Source: Thermomicrobiales bacterium
GTDB lineage: Bacteria; Chloroflexota; Chloroflexia; Thermomicrobiales; UBA6265
Direction: 5' to 3'
Assembly (NCBI GenBank): GCA_025928535.1
Contig: JAICJJ010000032.1
Coordinates: 1-11,593, forward strand
Length of the DNA stretch: 11,593 bases
Below are positions 1 to 6,069 of this stretch, one piece after another; position 1 is the stretch's first letter, and every line of letters begins with the position of its first letter. The notes below the pieces were generated by a model that was not told where the DNA came from, ran no database searches, and saw only the letters and a program-made list of their open reading frames with translations. The position numbers were made by a program, and so were the translations under genes.

Positions 1-1030
1 CCTTGATGGTGTAGGCGAATACTACCGCCGGCGCGTCGGCGACGGCGTCCGCTTCCGCCAGCACTTCGAGCAAGCGGGGCAGATCGTGCCCGGCGAGGTT
101 CGCGACCACGCGGCGAAGACCGTCGTCGGGAATGTCGGCGACGCTGCGCGCGATGTCGTCGCGATCGGCCGGGTCGGGCGCGTGGATCAGGCGCTTGCGC
201 AATTCCGCGCCATCGGCCAGACGGATCAGCGCCTGATACTCCTCGTTGCTCATTTCGTCGATGCGCCGGCGCAAGGCGTCGCCGCCGGGACCGCGCATGG
301 CCGTTTCGAGCCGGGAGCCGTATTTGGCTTCGAAGACGCGCCAGCCGGCGCCGGCGAAGAGCGCTTTCAGGCGCGCCGCGCGGACGCCGGGGATGACCCG
401 GTCGAGGCTCTGGCGATTGAGGTCGACGATCCAGATGGTGTTGCCGAGCCCCTGGATCGCTTCTTCGGCGACCGTTTCCCAGACGTTGCCTTCATCGAGT
501 TCGGCGTCGCCCATCAACGTGATGAAACGGTCGGAACTGACGTGGCCCCAACGCGTTTCGGCGTAGCGGGCGGCGAGCGAGGCGTAGACCGGGGCGACCG
601 CGCCGAGGCCAACCGAGCCGGTGCTGAAATCGACGTTGTCCGGGTCTTTCGTCCGGCTCGGGTACGCCTGCAAGCCGCCGAATTCGCGCAACATGGTCAG
701 GTAACGCCGGTCGAGCCGGCCGAGCAGGTATTGCGCGGCGTGGAAGATGGGGGAGGCGTGCGGTTTGATGCTGACGCGGTCGCCGGCCCGCAAGAACTGG
801 AAGTAGAGGGCGGTGATGATGGTGGCGACCGACGCCGACGACGCCTGGTGCCCGCCAACCTTGGTCTTGTCGGGATTGGGGCGGACGTTGTTGGCGTGGT
901 GGATGATCTGCGTCGACAGCCAGAGCAGTCGCCGCTCGATCGATTCGAGGGTCGCAAGGTCGCCCGGGGCGAGTCCGGAGCCGTGGGGGGGAAGATCGGC
1001 CTGACGTGGCCGGTCGATCGCCGAGACCAT
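1..1030 (-). CDS. Pyruvate dehydrogenase E1-like (AceE/transketolase-like) ThDP enzyme, N-terminal part
   Basis: The reverse strand reads openly from an ATG at 1030 to the window edge (343 residues; the C-terminus lies outside). The sequence follows the N-terminal ThDP-binding half of homodimeric pyruvate dehydrogenase E1: GGHQASS (about residues 59-65, matching the GGHMAS of AceE), a KPHASP stretch, STGSVGLG, then MGDAELDE at residues 173-180. The last is the GDG-type ThDP/Mg motif with Ala in the third position and is followed by VDLNRQ. Next comes GAGWRVFEAKYGSR, and the visible part ends in VVFAYTIK, matching the AHTIKG of AceE. Known family members decarboxylate pyruvate or a related 2-oxoacid, or act as transketolases. 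The substrate here is inferred and not proven. The stretch before the first conserved block is shorter than I recall for E. coli AceE. A good Shine-Dalgarno (GAGGAG, 6 nt before ATG) supports the start. It is divergent from the LacI operon and separated from it by a long non-coding region. A generic transketolase-like paralogue is the main alternative. Confidence 0.85.
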   Translation of the reverse strand, partial: MVSAIDRPRQADLPPHGSGLAPGDLATLESIERRLLWLSTQIIHHANNVRPNPDKTKVGGHQASSASVATIITALYFQFLRAGDRVSIKPHASPIFHAAQYLLGRLDRRYLTMLREFGGLQAYPSRTKDPDNVDFSTGSVGLGAVAPVYASLAARYAETRWGHVSSDRFITLMGDAELDEGNVWETVAEEAIQGLGNTIWIVDLNRQSLDRVIPGVRAARLKALFAGAGWRVFEAKYGSRLETAMRGPGGDALRRRIDEMSNEEYQALIRLADGAELRKRLIHAPDPADRDDIARSVADIPDDGLRRVVANLAGHDLPRLLEVLAEADAVADAPAVVFAYTIK

Positions 1031-1133
1031 GGAGCACTCCTCTGTCCGCACGAGCGCTGACGAACCGGCGGACGCCGCCGCGCGGGCTCGTGCCCCAATG
1101 GTACGCCAGGACGGGAGTCGGGAAGAACGGGTT

Positions 1134-1205
1134 GAGGAGTCGAGGAGTCGAGAAGTCGAGAAGTCGGGGAGGCGGGGAGGCGGGGAGGCGGGGAGGCGGG
1201 GAGCG
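1134..1205. repeat. 8-bp tandem repeat, nine units
   Basis: Nine consecutive 8-bp units, purine-rich on the plus strand: two GAGGAGTC, two GAGAAGTC, four GGGGAGGC and a final degenerate GGGGAGCG. Units change in pairs or blocks, as expected if slippage amplified variant units. The array lies about 100 bp upstream of the E1-like start codon, on the side where that gene's promoter would be expected. Nothing shows that it is functional. Confidence 0.9.
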
Positions 1206-1226
1206 CTCGCCGTGCCGTTGGTCGCA

Positions 1227-1439
1227 TCCCCCGATCGTCCTGGGAGTTTATTTGTTTCTTTCACGCGGCGCTGGCTCCAGACGGCAGCCGCCCGTCCATC
1301 TCCTGTTGTTGTATTTACATAATGTTCCATTTTAGACGACTCCAACAACGGCGGGACGAGCGACGACGGCGCTCGCGACCTGGCGGCGGCGCCACGCCGG
1401 CGTGAAAGAAACAAATTAACTCCCGGGACCATCGGGGGA
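1227..1439. repeat. 213-bp element bounded by ~40-bp inverted repeats (MITE-like or structured)
   Basis: The first 40 bases (1227-1266) and the reverse complement of the last 40 (1400-1439) agree at 37 of 40 positions. Both arms start TCCCCCGAT and share the AT-rich core ATTTGTTTCTTTCACGC. Partial matching continues for about 12 more bases. Further in, GTTGTTG in the left half mirrors CAACAAC in the right half. The interior holds an AT-rich stretch (about 1309-1335) that is unusual for this GC-rich region. There is no coding capacity. A non-autonomous mobile element, a degraded IS remnant or a foldback/cruciform structure would all fit. I see no convincing target-site duplication next to the ends, so mobility is inferred only from architecture. 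Confidence 0.75.
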
Positions 1440-1515
1440 GCCGCCGCATCGCGCCATGCTCGCGCGCCGACATCGGCGCGAACCTCCGCGGCGCTGCCGT
1501 GAAAAATTCGGTTGT

Positions 1516-1542
1516 TCATGCCGTGGTCGGCCCTCGGCATGA
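1516..1542. repeat. 27-bp imperfect palindrome (hairpin or possible distal operator)
   Basis: TCATGCCG (1516-1523) and CGGCATGA (1535-1542) are perfect inverted repeats around an 11-bp spacer, and three of the five spacer pairs also match (11 of 13 pairs overall). It lies upstream of the lacI promoter. Alternative pairings exist nearby (GTGGTC with GACCAC; GTCGGCC with GGCCGAC), so the relevant structure is uncertain, and so is any regulatory role. Confidence 0.45.
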
Positions 1543-1619
1543 CCACTCAGGCCGACGATGGGGCACACGCGCCGCGCCCCGCACACAACATTGACGGACG
1601 TCCGGGCGGCCGCTGTCTG

Positions 1620-1648
1620 TTGACATCCGCCATGCCGCTCGTTAGGAT
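1620..1648 (+). promoter_or_regulatory. Sigma-70-type promoter of the lacI-ABC operon
   Basis: TTGACA at 1620-1625, a 17-bp spacer, then TAGGAT at 1643-1648. This is a perfect -35 with a good -10 at the preferred spacing. Transcription would start near 1654-1656, giving a leader of about 26 nt before the ATG at 1681. The predicted start point falls inside the 1650-1678 palindrome, which is what autorepression would require. Confidence 0.75.
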
Positions 1649-1649
1649 T

Positions 1650-1678
1650 GCTGTACCGGATTAGTAAAGCGGTACAGC
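1650..1678. promoter_or_regulatory. 29-bp palindromic operator candidate
   Basis: GCTGTACCG (1650-1658) mirrors CGGTACAGC (1670-1678). The 11-bp centre contains a further small palindrome, TTA-G-TAA, so 12 of the 14 symmetric pairs match. It sits immediately after the -10 box and ends 2 bases before the lacI ATG. A bound repressor would block transcription initiation, and the same sequence in RNA could cover the ribosome entry site. The first gene is a LacI-family regulator, so autorepression is the natural reading. The assignment to this regulator is inference. Confidence 0.65.
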
Positions 1679-1680
1679 CG

Positions 1681-2745
1681 ATGGCGAACAACGTCACGAT
1701 CCGTTCGGTCGCACGGGAAGCGGGCGTTTCGGTTTCGACCGTTTCCAACGTTCTGAACGGTCGTCATGCGGAGATGACGGAGGAGACGCGCCGGCGCGTG
1801 CTGGCGACGATCGACCGGCTCGGCTACCGGCCGAATCGGCTTGCGCAAAGCCTGGCGACCAACCGGACACGGACCATCGCGCTGGTCATCTCCGAATTGA
1901 CCAACTCGCTCTATCCTCCCGTGCTGCTCGGCGCCGAAGCCGCCTGCCGCGCTGCCGGCTACGATCTGCTGCTGGCCAGCGCGCCCGATGTCGAGGCCGA
2001 GCGGCGCACCATCGAGGTGCTGCTCGACAAGCGGGTCGATGGCCTGATCCTCTTTTCGTCGTCCGTGCTCGACATCGACAACGAACATCTCTTCCGGGCG
2101 CAGCGCGCCGGCCCGCCGGTCGTGGTCATCAACCGGCATTTGCCCGACGACGCGCCGCTCGACCAAATCCGGTTCGACCATTTTGGCGGCGCGCGGCAGG
2201 CGACGCGGCTCCTGCTCGATCTTGGCCATCGACGCATCGCCCACATCGCCGGCCCGTCCGGCCGCTTTACCGGCCGTCTCCGGCGCGCCGGCTACGAAGC
2301 GGCGTTGCGCGCGGCGGGGATCGAACCGGATCGCCGATTGCTGGCCGAAGGCGATTACTCGTTCGAAAGCGGCCGCGCGGCGCTGCATGCCCTCTGGTCA
2401 GCGCGGCCGACGGCGCTGTTCGTCGGCGGCGACGTGATGGCGCTTGGCGCGTTGCGGGCCGCGCGCGACCTCGGCGCGGGGGTGCCGGACGATCTGTCGC
2501 TCGTCGCTTTCGGCAATCCGGATGCGGTTCGCTACGCCGTCCCTGGCATCACGACGATCGACCTGCCGGTCGTCGAAGCAGGCCGTTTGGCGGCCGAGTC
2601 GGTCTTACGCCGCGCCGCCGATGGGCGCGATCCAACGAGGGAGGTGCGCACGCTCGCGACGAATCTCTTGCTCCGGGAGACGACGGCTTCCTTCCAATGG
2701 CGGGAGGAGGCGAGCGAGGCCGCGCCAGCGGCCGGGGAGAGTTGA
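1681..2745 (+). CDS. LacI-family transcriptional regulator
   Basis: A 354-residue repressor of standard LacI-family length. The N-terminal helix-turn-helix is textbook (residues 5-28, including SVAREAGVSVSTVSNVLNGR). It is followed by the GYRPNRLAQSLATNRT hinge region and a periplasmic-binding-protein-like effector domain that begins with IALVISELTNSLYPPVL. Late motifs such as PDDLSLVAFGNPD and PGITTIDLPV are typical of the family. The ATG at 1681 is chosen because the HTH starts a few residues later, as in other LacI proteins; an in-frame TTG at 1648 lies inside the -10 box. No clear Shine-Dalgarno precedes it. The next gene starts 2 bp after the stop codon, so it is co-transcribed with the transporter and probably controls the whole operon in response to the imported compound or a product of it. 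The effector cannot be told from the sequence. Confidence 0.95.
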   Translation: MANNVTIRSVAREAGVSVSTVSNVLNGRHAEMTEETRRRVLATIDRLGYRPNRLAQSLATNRTRTIALVISELTNSLYPPVLLGAEAACRAAGYDLLLASAPDVEAERRTIEVLLDKRVDGLILFSSSVLDIDNEHLFRAQRAGPPVVVINRHLPDDAPLDQIRFDHFGGARQATRLLLDLGHRRIAHIAGPSGRFTGRLRRAGYEAALRAAGIEPDRRLLAEGDYSFESGRAALHALWSARPTALFVGGDVMALGALRAARDLGAGVPDDLSLVAFGNPDAVRYAVPGITTIDLPVVEAGRLAAESVLRRAADGRDPTREVRTLATNLLLRETTASFQWREEASEAAPAAGES

Positions 2746-2747
2746 CG

Positions 2748-4094
2748 ATGACCACGCTCGGGCAGCATCGACTTCACGACCGGATTGCGACGGCGCGCGT
2801 CAATCGTCGCGCGTTCGTCGGCGGGGCGGCCGCGCTGACCCTCCCGGCATTCCTGACGCGCTCCCGAGCCGCGAGCGCGGCGACGAATCTCGATTTCATT
2901 GTCTGGAGTTACGGCGTCGAACTGGTTCAGGACAACATCAAGGCGTTCCAGGCCGCCAACTCCGAAATCGCCGTCACGCTGAGCGATTTCGCCTGGAACG
3001 CCTACCACGAAACGATGGTCAATCGTTTCCGGTCGCAGACGCCGACCGATGTCGCCTACAACGGCGGCGATTGGCTGGAAGAATTCGCGAAGGCGGGATG
3101 GGTCGTGCCGCTCGACGCCCATTTCGATTGGGTCGACGGCTACAAGGACAAGATTCTCGGCTTCGCCTGGCAAGACATGACCTACGACGGCAAGGTCTAC
3201 GGGCTGCCCTATTACGCCGACACGATCACCTTCATGTACGACGAGCAGGCGCTGGCCGACGCTGGCATCGGCGCGCCGCCGCAAACATGGGATGAGGTGA
3301 CGCAGCAGGCGCTGACGCTCAAGGAAAAGGGGATGGAATACCCCTTCATCTATGAGCTCGACCAGACCTTGCCGACGATCACCGAGGTCTACACGAGCAT
3401 GGTCTTCGGCCGCGGCGGCGAACTGATCGATGACAACAGGGACCCGCTCTGGGACAAGGCGGAGCAACCGGCCAACGTCCAGTTCAAGTGGCTGGTCGAC
3501 GCTCGCAACAAGGACAAGATCCTGACCTTCGTGCCGCACGAAACCGACGTCGTCAAGGCGATGAACACCGGCAAGCACGCCTTTTCGGTGATGTACAACT
3601 ACAACCTGGCCGCGCTGAACAACAAGGCGACCTCGCCGCTGGCGGGGCGGTTCAAACTGGCGTTGATGCCGGGCGACACGCACGAGTGCTACGGCTTCGC
3701 CAAATTCTACAACATGACGCAAATGGCGGTCGCTCGGGGCCAGGACGTCATCGACGCTTCCGGCAAGTTCATCCAGTACTTCGGCGGCGAAGTCGACGGC
3801 CAGTACCCGGTCGCCAAGCGTTGGGCGGTCGAAAATGGCCTTGGTTTCGGGCAAAAGCCGCTCTTCGACGATCCCGACGTCCAGAAGGCGTTTTCGCAAT
3901 GGGTCGACGTCGATCTGTGGCGGCAGCAGCTCGACAAGGCCCGCGCTCGGCGGCAATCGATCTGGTACGGCATCTGGAGCGAATTCTTCCGGCAGCAATA
4001 CGCCAAGGCGATGGCGTGCGAGATCAGCGCCGATGACGCGTTGAGCGCGTCGGCCAAAAACTGGAACGAGCTCAAGTCGCGGGTCGGCGGGTAA
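2748..4094 (+). CDS. ABC transporter solute-binding protein, Tat-exported (sugar-type, family 1)
   Basis: A 448-residue extracellular binding protein, the usual length for CUT1 sugar ABC systems. The N-terminus carries a twin-arginine signal: R20-R21 in VNRRAFVGG, a hydrophobic stretch (AAALTLPAFL), then an Ala-rich cleavage region around RAASA-ATN. No lipobox cysteine is seen, so it may be released or held by other means. The mature part has family features such as DFIVWSYG near its start, YDGKVYGLPYYADTITFMYD and the AGIGAPPQTWDEV block. The ATG at 2748 follows the lacI stop by 2 bp, with GGGGAGAG about 9 nt upstream; an in-frame ATG at 2697 lies within lacI and is rejected. It delivers solute to the two permeases encoded downstream. 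A sugar, polyol or derivative is likely, but the ligand is unknown. Confidence 0.93.
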   Translation: MTTLGQHRLHDRIATARVNRRAFVGGAAALTLPAFLTRSRAASAATNLDFIVWSYGVELVQDNIKAFQAANSEIAVTLSDFAWNAYHETMVNRFRSQTPTDVAYNGGDWLEEFAKAGWVVPLDAHFDWVDGYKDKILGFAWQDMTYDGKVYGLPYYADTITFMYDEQALADAGIGAPPQTWDEVTQQALTLKEKGMEYPFIYELDQTLPTITEVYTSMVFGRGGELIDDNRDPLWDKAEQPANVQFKWLVDARNKDKILTFVPHETDVVKAMNTGKHAFSVMYNYNLAALNNKATSPLAGRFKLALMPGDTHECYGFAKFYNMTQMAVARGQDVIDASGKFIQYFGGEVDGQYPVAKRWAVENGLGFGQKPLFDDPDVQKAFSQWVDVDLWRQQLDKARARRQSIWYGIWSEFFRQQYAKAMACEISADDALSASAKNWNELKSRVGG

Positions 4095-4098
4095 GGCG

Positions 4099-4140
4099 CG
4101 AACGGGTGGCGGCGCGGCAGGCGGCGCCGCCACCCGTTCG
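4099..4140 (+). promoter_or_regulatory. Strong intercistronic hairpin after the binding-protein gene
   Basis: A perfect 17-bp stem (4099-4115 paired with 4124-4140) around an 8-nt loop (4116-4123) starts 4 nt after the binding-protein stop. No run of T follows, so it is not a standard intrinsic terminator. The position matches the hairpins known to stabilise binding-protein mRNA or reduce read-through into permease genes, for example in maltose-type operons. This would give more binding protein than permease. That function is inferred. Confidence 0.7.
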
Positions 4141-4144
4141 TCGC

Positions 4145-4150
4145 GGAGGA
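4145..4150 (+). promoter_or_regulatory. Ribosome binding site that sets the GTG start of the first permease
   Basis: GGAGGA lies 6 nt before the GTG at 4157 and just after the hairpin. It decides the start: the upstream in-frame GTG at 4106 is inside the hairpin stem and would add 17 low-complexity residues. Confidence 0.75.
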
Positions 4151-4156
4151 GCAGCC

Positions 4157-5113
4157 GTGAGCCAACCGCGCGCCGTGCCGACGGCAGTCCAGCCAGCCGC
4201 CGATGTGGACCTGTCCTCCCGCGCCGGCCTGCCGCGCGGTCAGGCGCGGACGGCGCTGCTGATGATCGCGCCGGCCCTGGCCGTAATCGCGCTCTTCACC
4301 TTCTATCCGTTCGGGCAGGCGATCTACGAAAGCACGCGCATCGAGTCGCCGATCTTTCCGCCGGAATTCGTCGGCCTCCAGAATTACCGCGACGTCATCG
4401 CCAGCGGCTATTTCACCGACGCGGCGGTGACGACGCTCGGCTTCGCGGCGGTCGTCGTGCCGCTGCTCGTCCTCTTCGGCGTGCTGGTGGCGCTGCTGCT
4501 CGACCAGCCGTTCTGGGGCAACACCGCGCTGCGGGCCGGCATGCTCTTGCCGTGGGCGATCCCGGCCAGCGCCGCTGGCATCATCTGGCAATGGATCTTT
4601 CTCGACAGTTGGGGCGCGCTAAACGCCGGGCTGTACTCGCTCGGGATCATTCACGAGCACATCGAGTGGTTGACGACGCCGAATCTGGCCCGCTTCGCGG
4701 TGGTGGTCGTCTTCGTCTGGACGCAAGTGCCGCTGGCGGCATTGCTGCTGCTCGCGGCGCTGCAGGCAATCCCGCAAGAACTCCATGAAGCGGCCGCGCT
4801 CGACGGCGCGACCACGTTCGGCAGGTTTCGGGCGATCACCCTGCCCGCGCTCCGACCGATGATCGTCATCGTCGCGCTCTACGAAGCGCTCATGGCGATC
4901 ACCAACTTCGACATCACCTATTCACTGACGCACGGCGGACCCGGGTCAGCGACGACGATGCTGACCTATTTCACCTGGGCCGAGAGTTTCAAGATGCTCG
5001 ATTTCGGCCGCGGCGCCGCGCTCGCGCTTCTGATCGCGGTCGGTTCGCTGCTCCTGATCTTCGCCTTGCTGCGGGCGATGCCGCGCGGCGCGATTCTGGA
5101 GGATGCGGGATGA
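4157..5113 (+). CDS. ABC transporter permease, first subunit (MalF/UgpA type)
   Basis: A 318-residue inner-membrane permease of the CUT1 sugar class. A short polar N-terminus leads into the first membrane segment (LLMIAPALAVIALFTFYPFG). Further hydrophobic segments fit about six helices in all. The cytoplasmic EAA loop, which docks onto the ATPase, is clear: EAAALDGA begins at residue 211 and is followed by the ITLPALRP end of the motif. The late THGGPGSATTMLTYFTW block is typical of MalF/UgpA-like subunits. The GTG start is chosen from the GGAGGA ribosome site. Its stop overlaps the start of the next gene by 4 bases (ATGA), so the two permeases are probably translationally coupled and form a heterodimer. 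No ATPase gene lies in this operon, so the energising subunit must come from elsewhere, perhaps a shared MsmX-like ATPase. Confidence 0.93.
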   Translation: MSQPRAVPTAVQPAADVDLSSRAGLPRGQARTALLMIAPALAVIALFTFYPFGQAIYESTRIESPIFPPEFVGLQNYRDVIASGYFTDAAVTTLGFAAVVVPLLVLFGVLVALLLDQPFWGNTALRAGMLLPWAIPASAAGIIWQWIFLDSWGALNAGLYSLGIIHEHIEWLTTPNLARFAVVVVFVWTQVPLAALLLLAALQAIPQELHEAAALDGATTFGRFRAITLPALRPMIVIVALYEALMAITNFDITYSLTHGGPGSATTMLTYFTWAESFKMLDFGRGAALALLIAVGSLLLIFALLRAMPRGAILEDAG

Positions 5114-6000
5114 GCCGCCGATCGCCGTTGCAACGCGTCGTCGTCTACGTCGGGGCGTTGCTCCTGGCCATCTTCTGGTTCGGGCCGTTCGTGCTGGTCG
5201 GCATTGGCAGCGTCATTCCGGAAGGCAATCTGATCTCGTTTCCACCGCATTGGTTCGCCGATCGACCGTTCCTGGGCAATTACGACTACATCTTCACCGG
5301 CCGCATTCCGAGCACCTACGAGCAACGCGGCGCGTTGCGGAGCATGATCTCGAACGAGGTGCGCTACGTGCCGCGGACCCTCCTCAACTCGTTTCTGGTC
5401 GCGTCGGCGGTCATGCTCGTCAATCTGGCGTTGGGCAGTCTGGCCGCATACGCCTTCGCTCGGCTCCGCTTTCCCGGACGCGGCGCGGCGTTCAATTTCA
5501 TCCTGCTCAGCCGGCTGATTCCGACCGTGGCGCTGGCGGCGCCGTATTACGCGATCGTCCAGCGCCTCGGGTTGCTCAATTCGTATTGGGCGTTGATCGC
5601 GATCTATTCCGTCCTGACGCTGCCATTCACGATCCTGGTGCTGACGCTCTACTTCCGCAACGTGCCGCCGGAGATCGACGAAGCGGCCCAACTCGAAGGG
5701 GCGTCGCCGTGGCGGATTCTCCGGGACATCACCCTGCCGTTGTCGCTGCCGAGCCTCGTCGGCGCCGGGCTCTTCGCCTTCATGCTCGCCTATGGCGAAT
5801 TCCTGTTCGCCTTGCTCATCACGACCAGCGTCGACCGCCGGACGGCGCCGGTCATTCTAGCGACGATTTCGGCGAACCCGGACGTTTCCTGGGGGTTGCT
5901 GATGGCGAGCATCGCGCTCGGCACACTGCCGACGCTGCTGCTGGCGATCCCGGTCTGGCGCTTCATGGTTCGCGGCCTGACGGCGGGCGCCGCGCGCTGA
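5110..6000 (+). CDS. ABC transporter permease, second subunit (MalG/UgpE type)
   Basis: A 296-residue partner permease. It opens with a membrane segment (VVYVGALLLAIFWFGPFVLVG), and further helices include NSFLVASAVMLVNLALGSLAAYAFARLRFPGR, the usual MalG-like pattern. The EAA loop begins at residue 191 (EAAQLEGASPWRI) and ends in ITLPLSLPSL. The segment before it, NSYWALIAIYSVLTLPFTILVL, is typical of the class. The ATG overlaps the previous stop (ATGA), and GGAGGA at 5098-5103 supplies the ribosome site. About 25 residues between the first helix and the next (around GRIPSTYEQRGALRSMISNE) seem longer than in a minimal MalG and may form an extracellular loop. It should form the translocation pore with the preceding gene product. 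Confidence 0.93.
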   Translation: MSRRSPLQRVVVYVGALLLAIFWFGPFVLVGIGSVIPEGNLISFPPHWFADRPFLGNYDYIFTGRIPSTYEQRGALRSMISNEVRYVPRTLLNSFLVASAVMLVNLALGSLAAYAFARLRFPGRGAAFNFILLSRLIPTVALAAPYYAIVQRLGLLNSYWALIAIYSVLTLPFTILVLTLYFRNVPPEIDEAAQLEGASPWRILRDITLPLSLPSLVGAGLFAFMLAYGEFLFALLITTSVDRRTAPVILATISANPDVSWGLLMASIALGTLPTLLLAIPVWRFMVRGLTAGAAR

Positions 6001-6069
6001 CTTCTGATGGCGCCGGCATCGCGACAGCGCGACATGTTTCATGCACACGAGAGAAGGGGAAAACGCACG

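Larger units (their letters stand above)
1031..1619. other. Long intergenic region without a recognisable gene
   Basis: About 590 bp between two divergent genes. Open frames crossing it on both strands are low-complexity and resemble no family I know, so I call no gene. It holds the leader of the E1-like gene (1031 to about 1130), an 8-bp tandem repeat (1134-1205), a 213-bp inverted-repeat element (1227-1439), an 18-bp palindrome (CGCGCCGA-CA-TCGGCGCG, 1463-1480) and a 27-bp palindrome (1516-1542). A promoter for the minus-strand gene was not found with confidence. A weak candidate reads TTCTTC, 18 bp, TACCAT on the minus strand (1098-1127). Confidence 0.6.

Noticed and set aside
86..1060. 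Long plus-strand open frame of 324 codons
   Set aside because: It is antisense to the E1-like gene, whose protein carries conserved ThDP motifs. The plus-strand product is low-complexity and resembles no family; long antisense frames are common in GC-rich genes.
1134..1205. Possible CRISPR array
   Set aside because: Units are 8 bp and contiguous with no unique spacers, so it is a simple tandem repeat.
1227..1439. Reading the 213-bp inverted repeat as a transcription terminator
   Set aside because: The arms are about 130 bp apart and the element lies between divergent gene starts, where a terminator is not expected; there is also no hairpin with adjacent T-run at its ends.
1416..1748. 110-codon minus-strand frame in the intergenic region
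   Set aside because: It runs through the inverted repeat, the palindromes, the lacI promoter and the lacI start, has no evident ribosome site or family resemblance, and is best explained as a chance frame.
2532..4133. 533-codon minus-strand frame opposite the binding-protein gene
   Set aside because: It is fully overlapped by a well-supported binding protein, and its product is an Arg/Val/Asp-rich mirror of codon bias with no recognisable domain.
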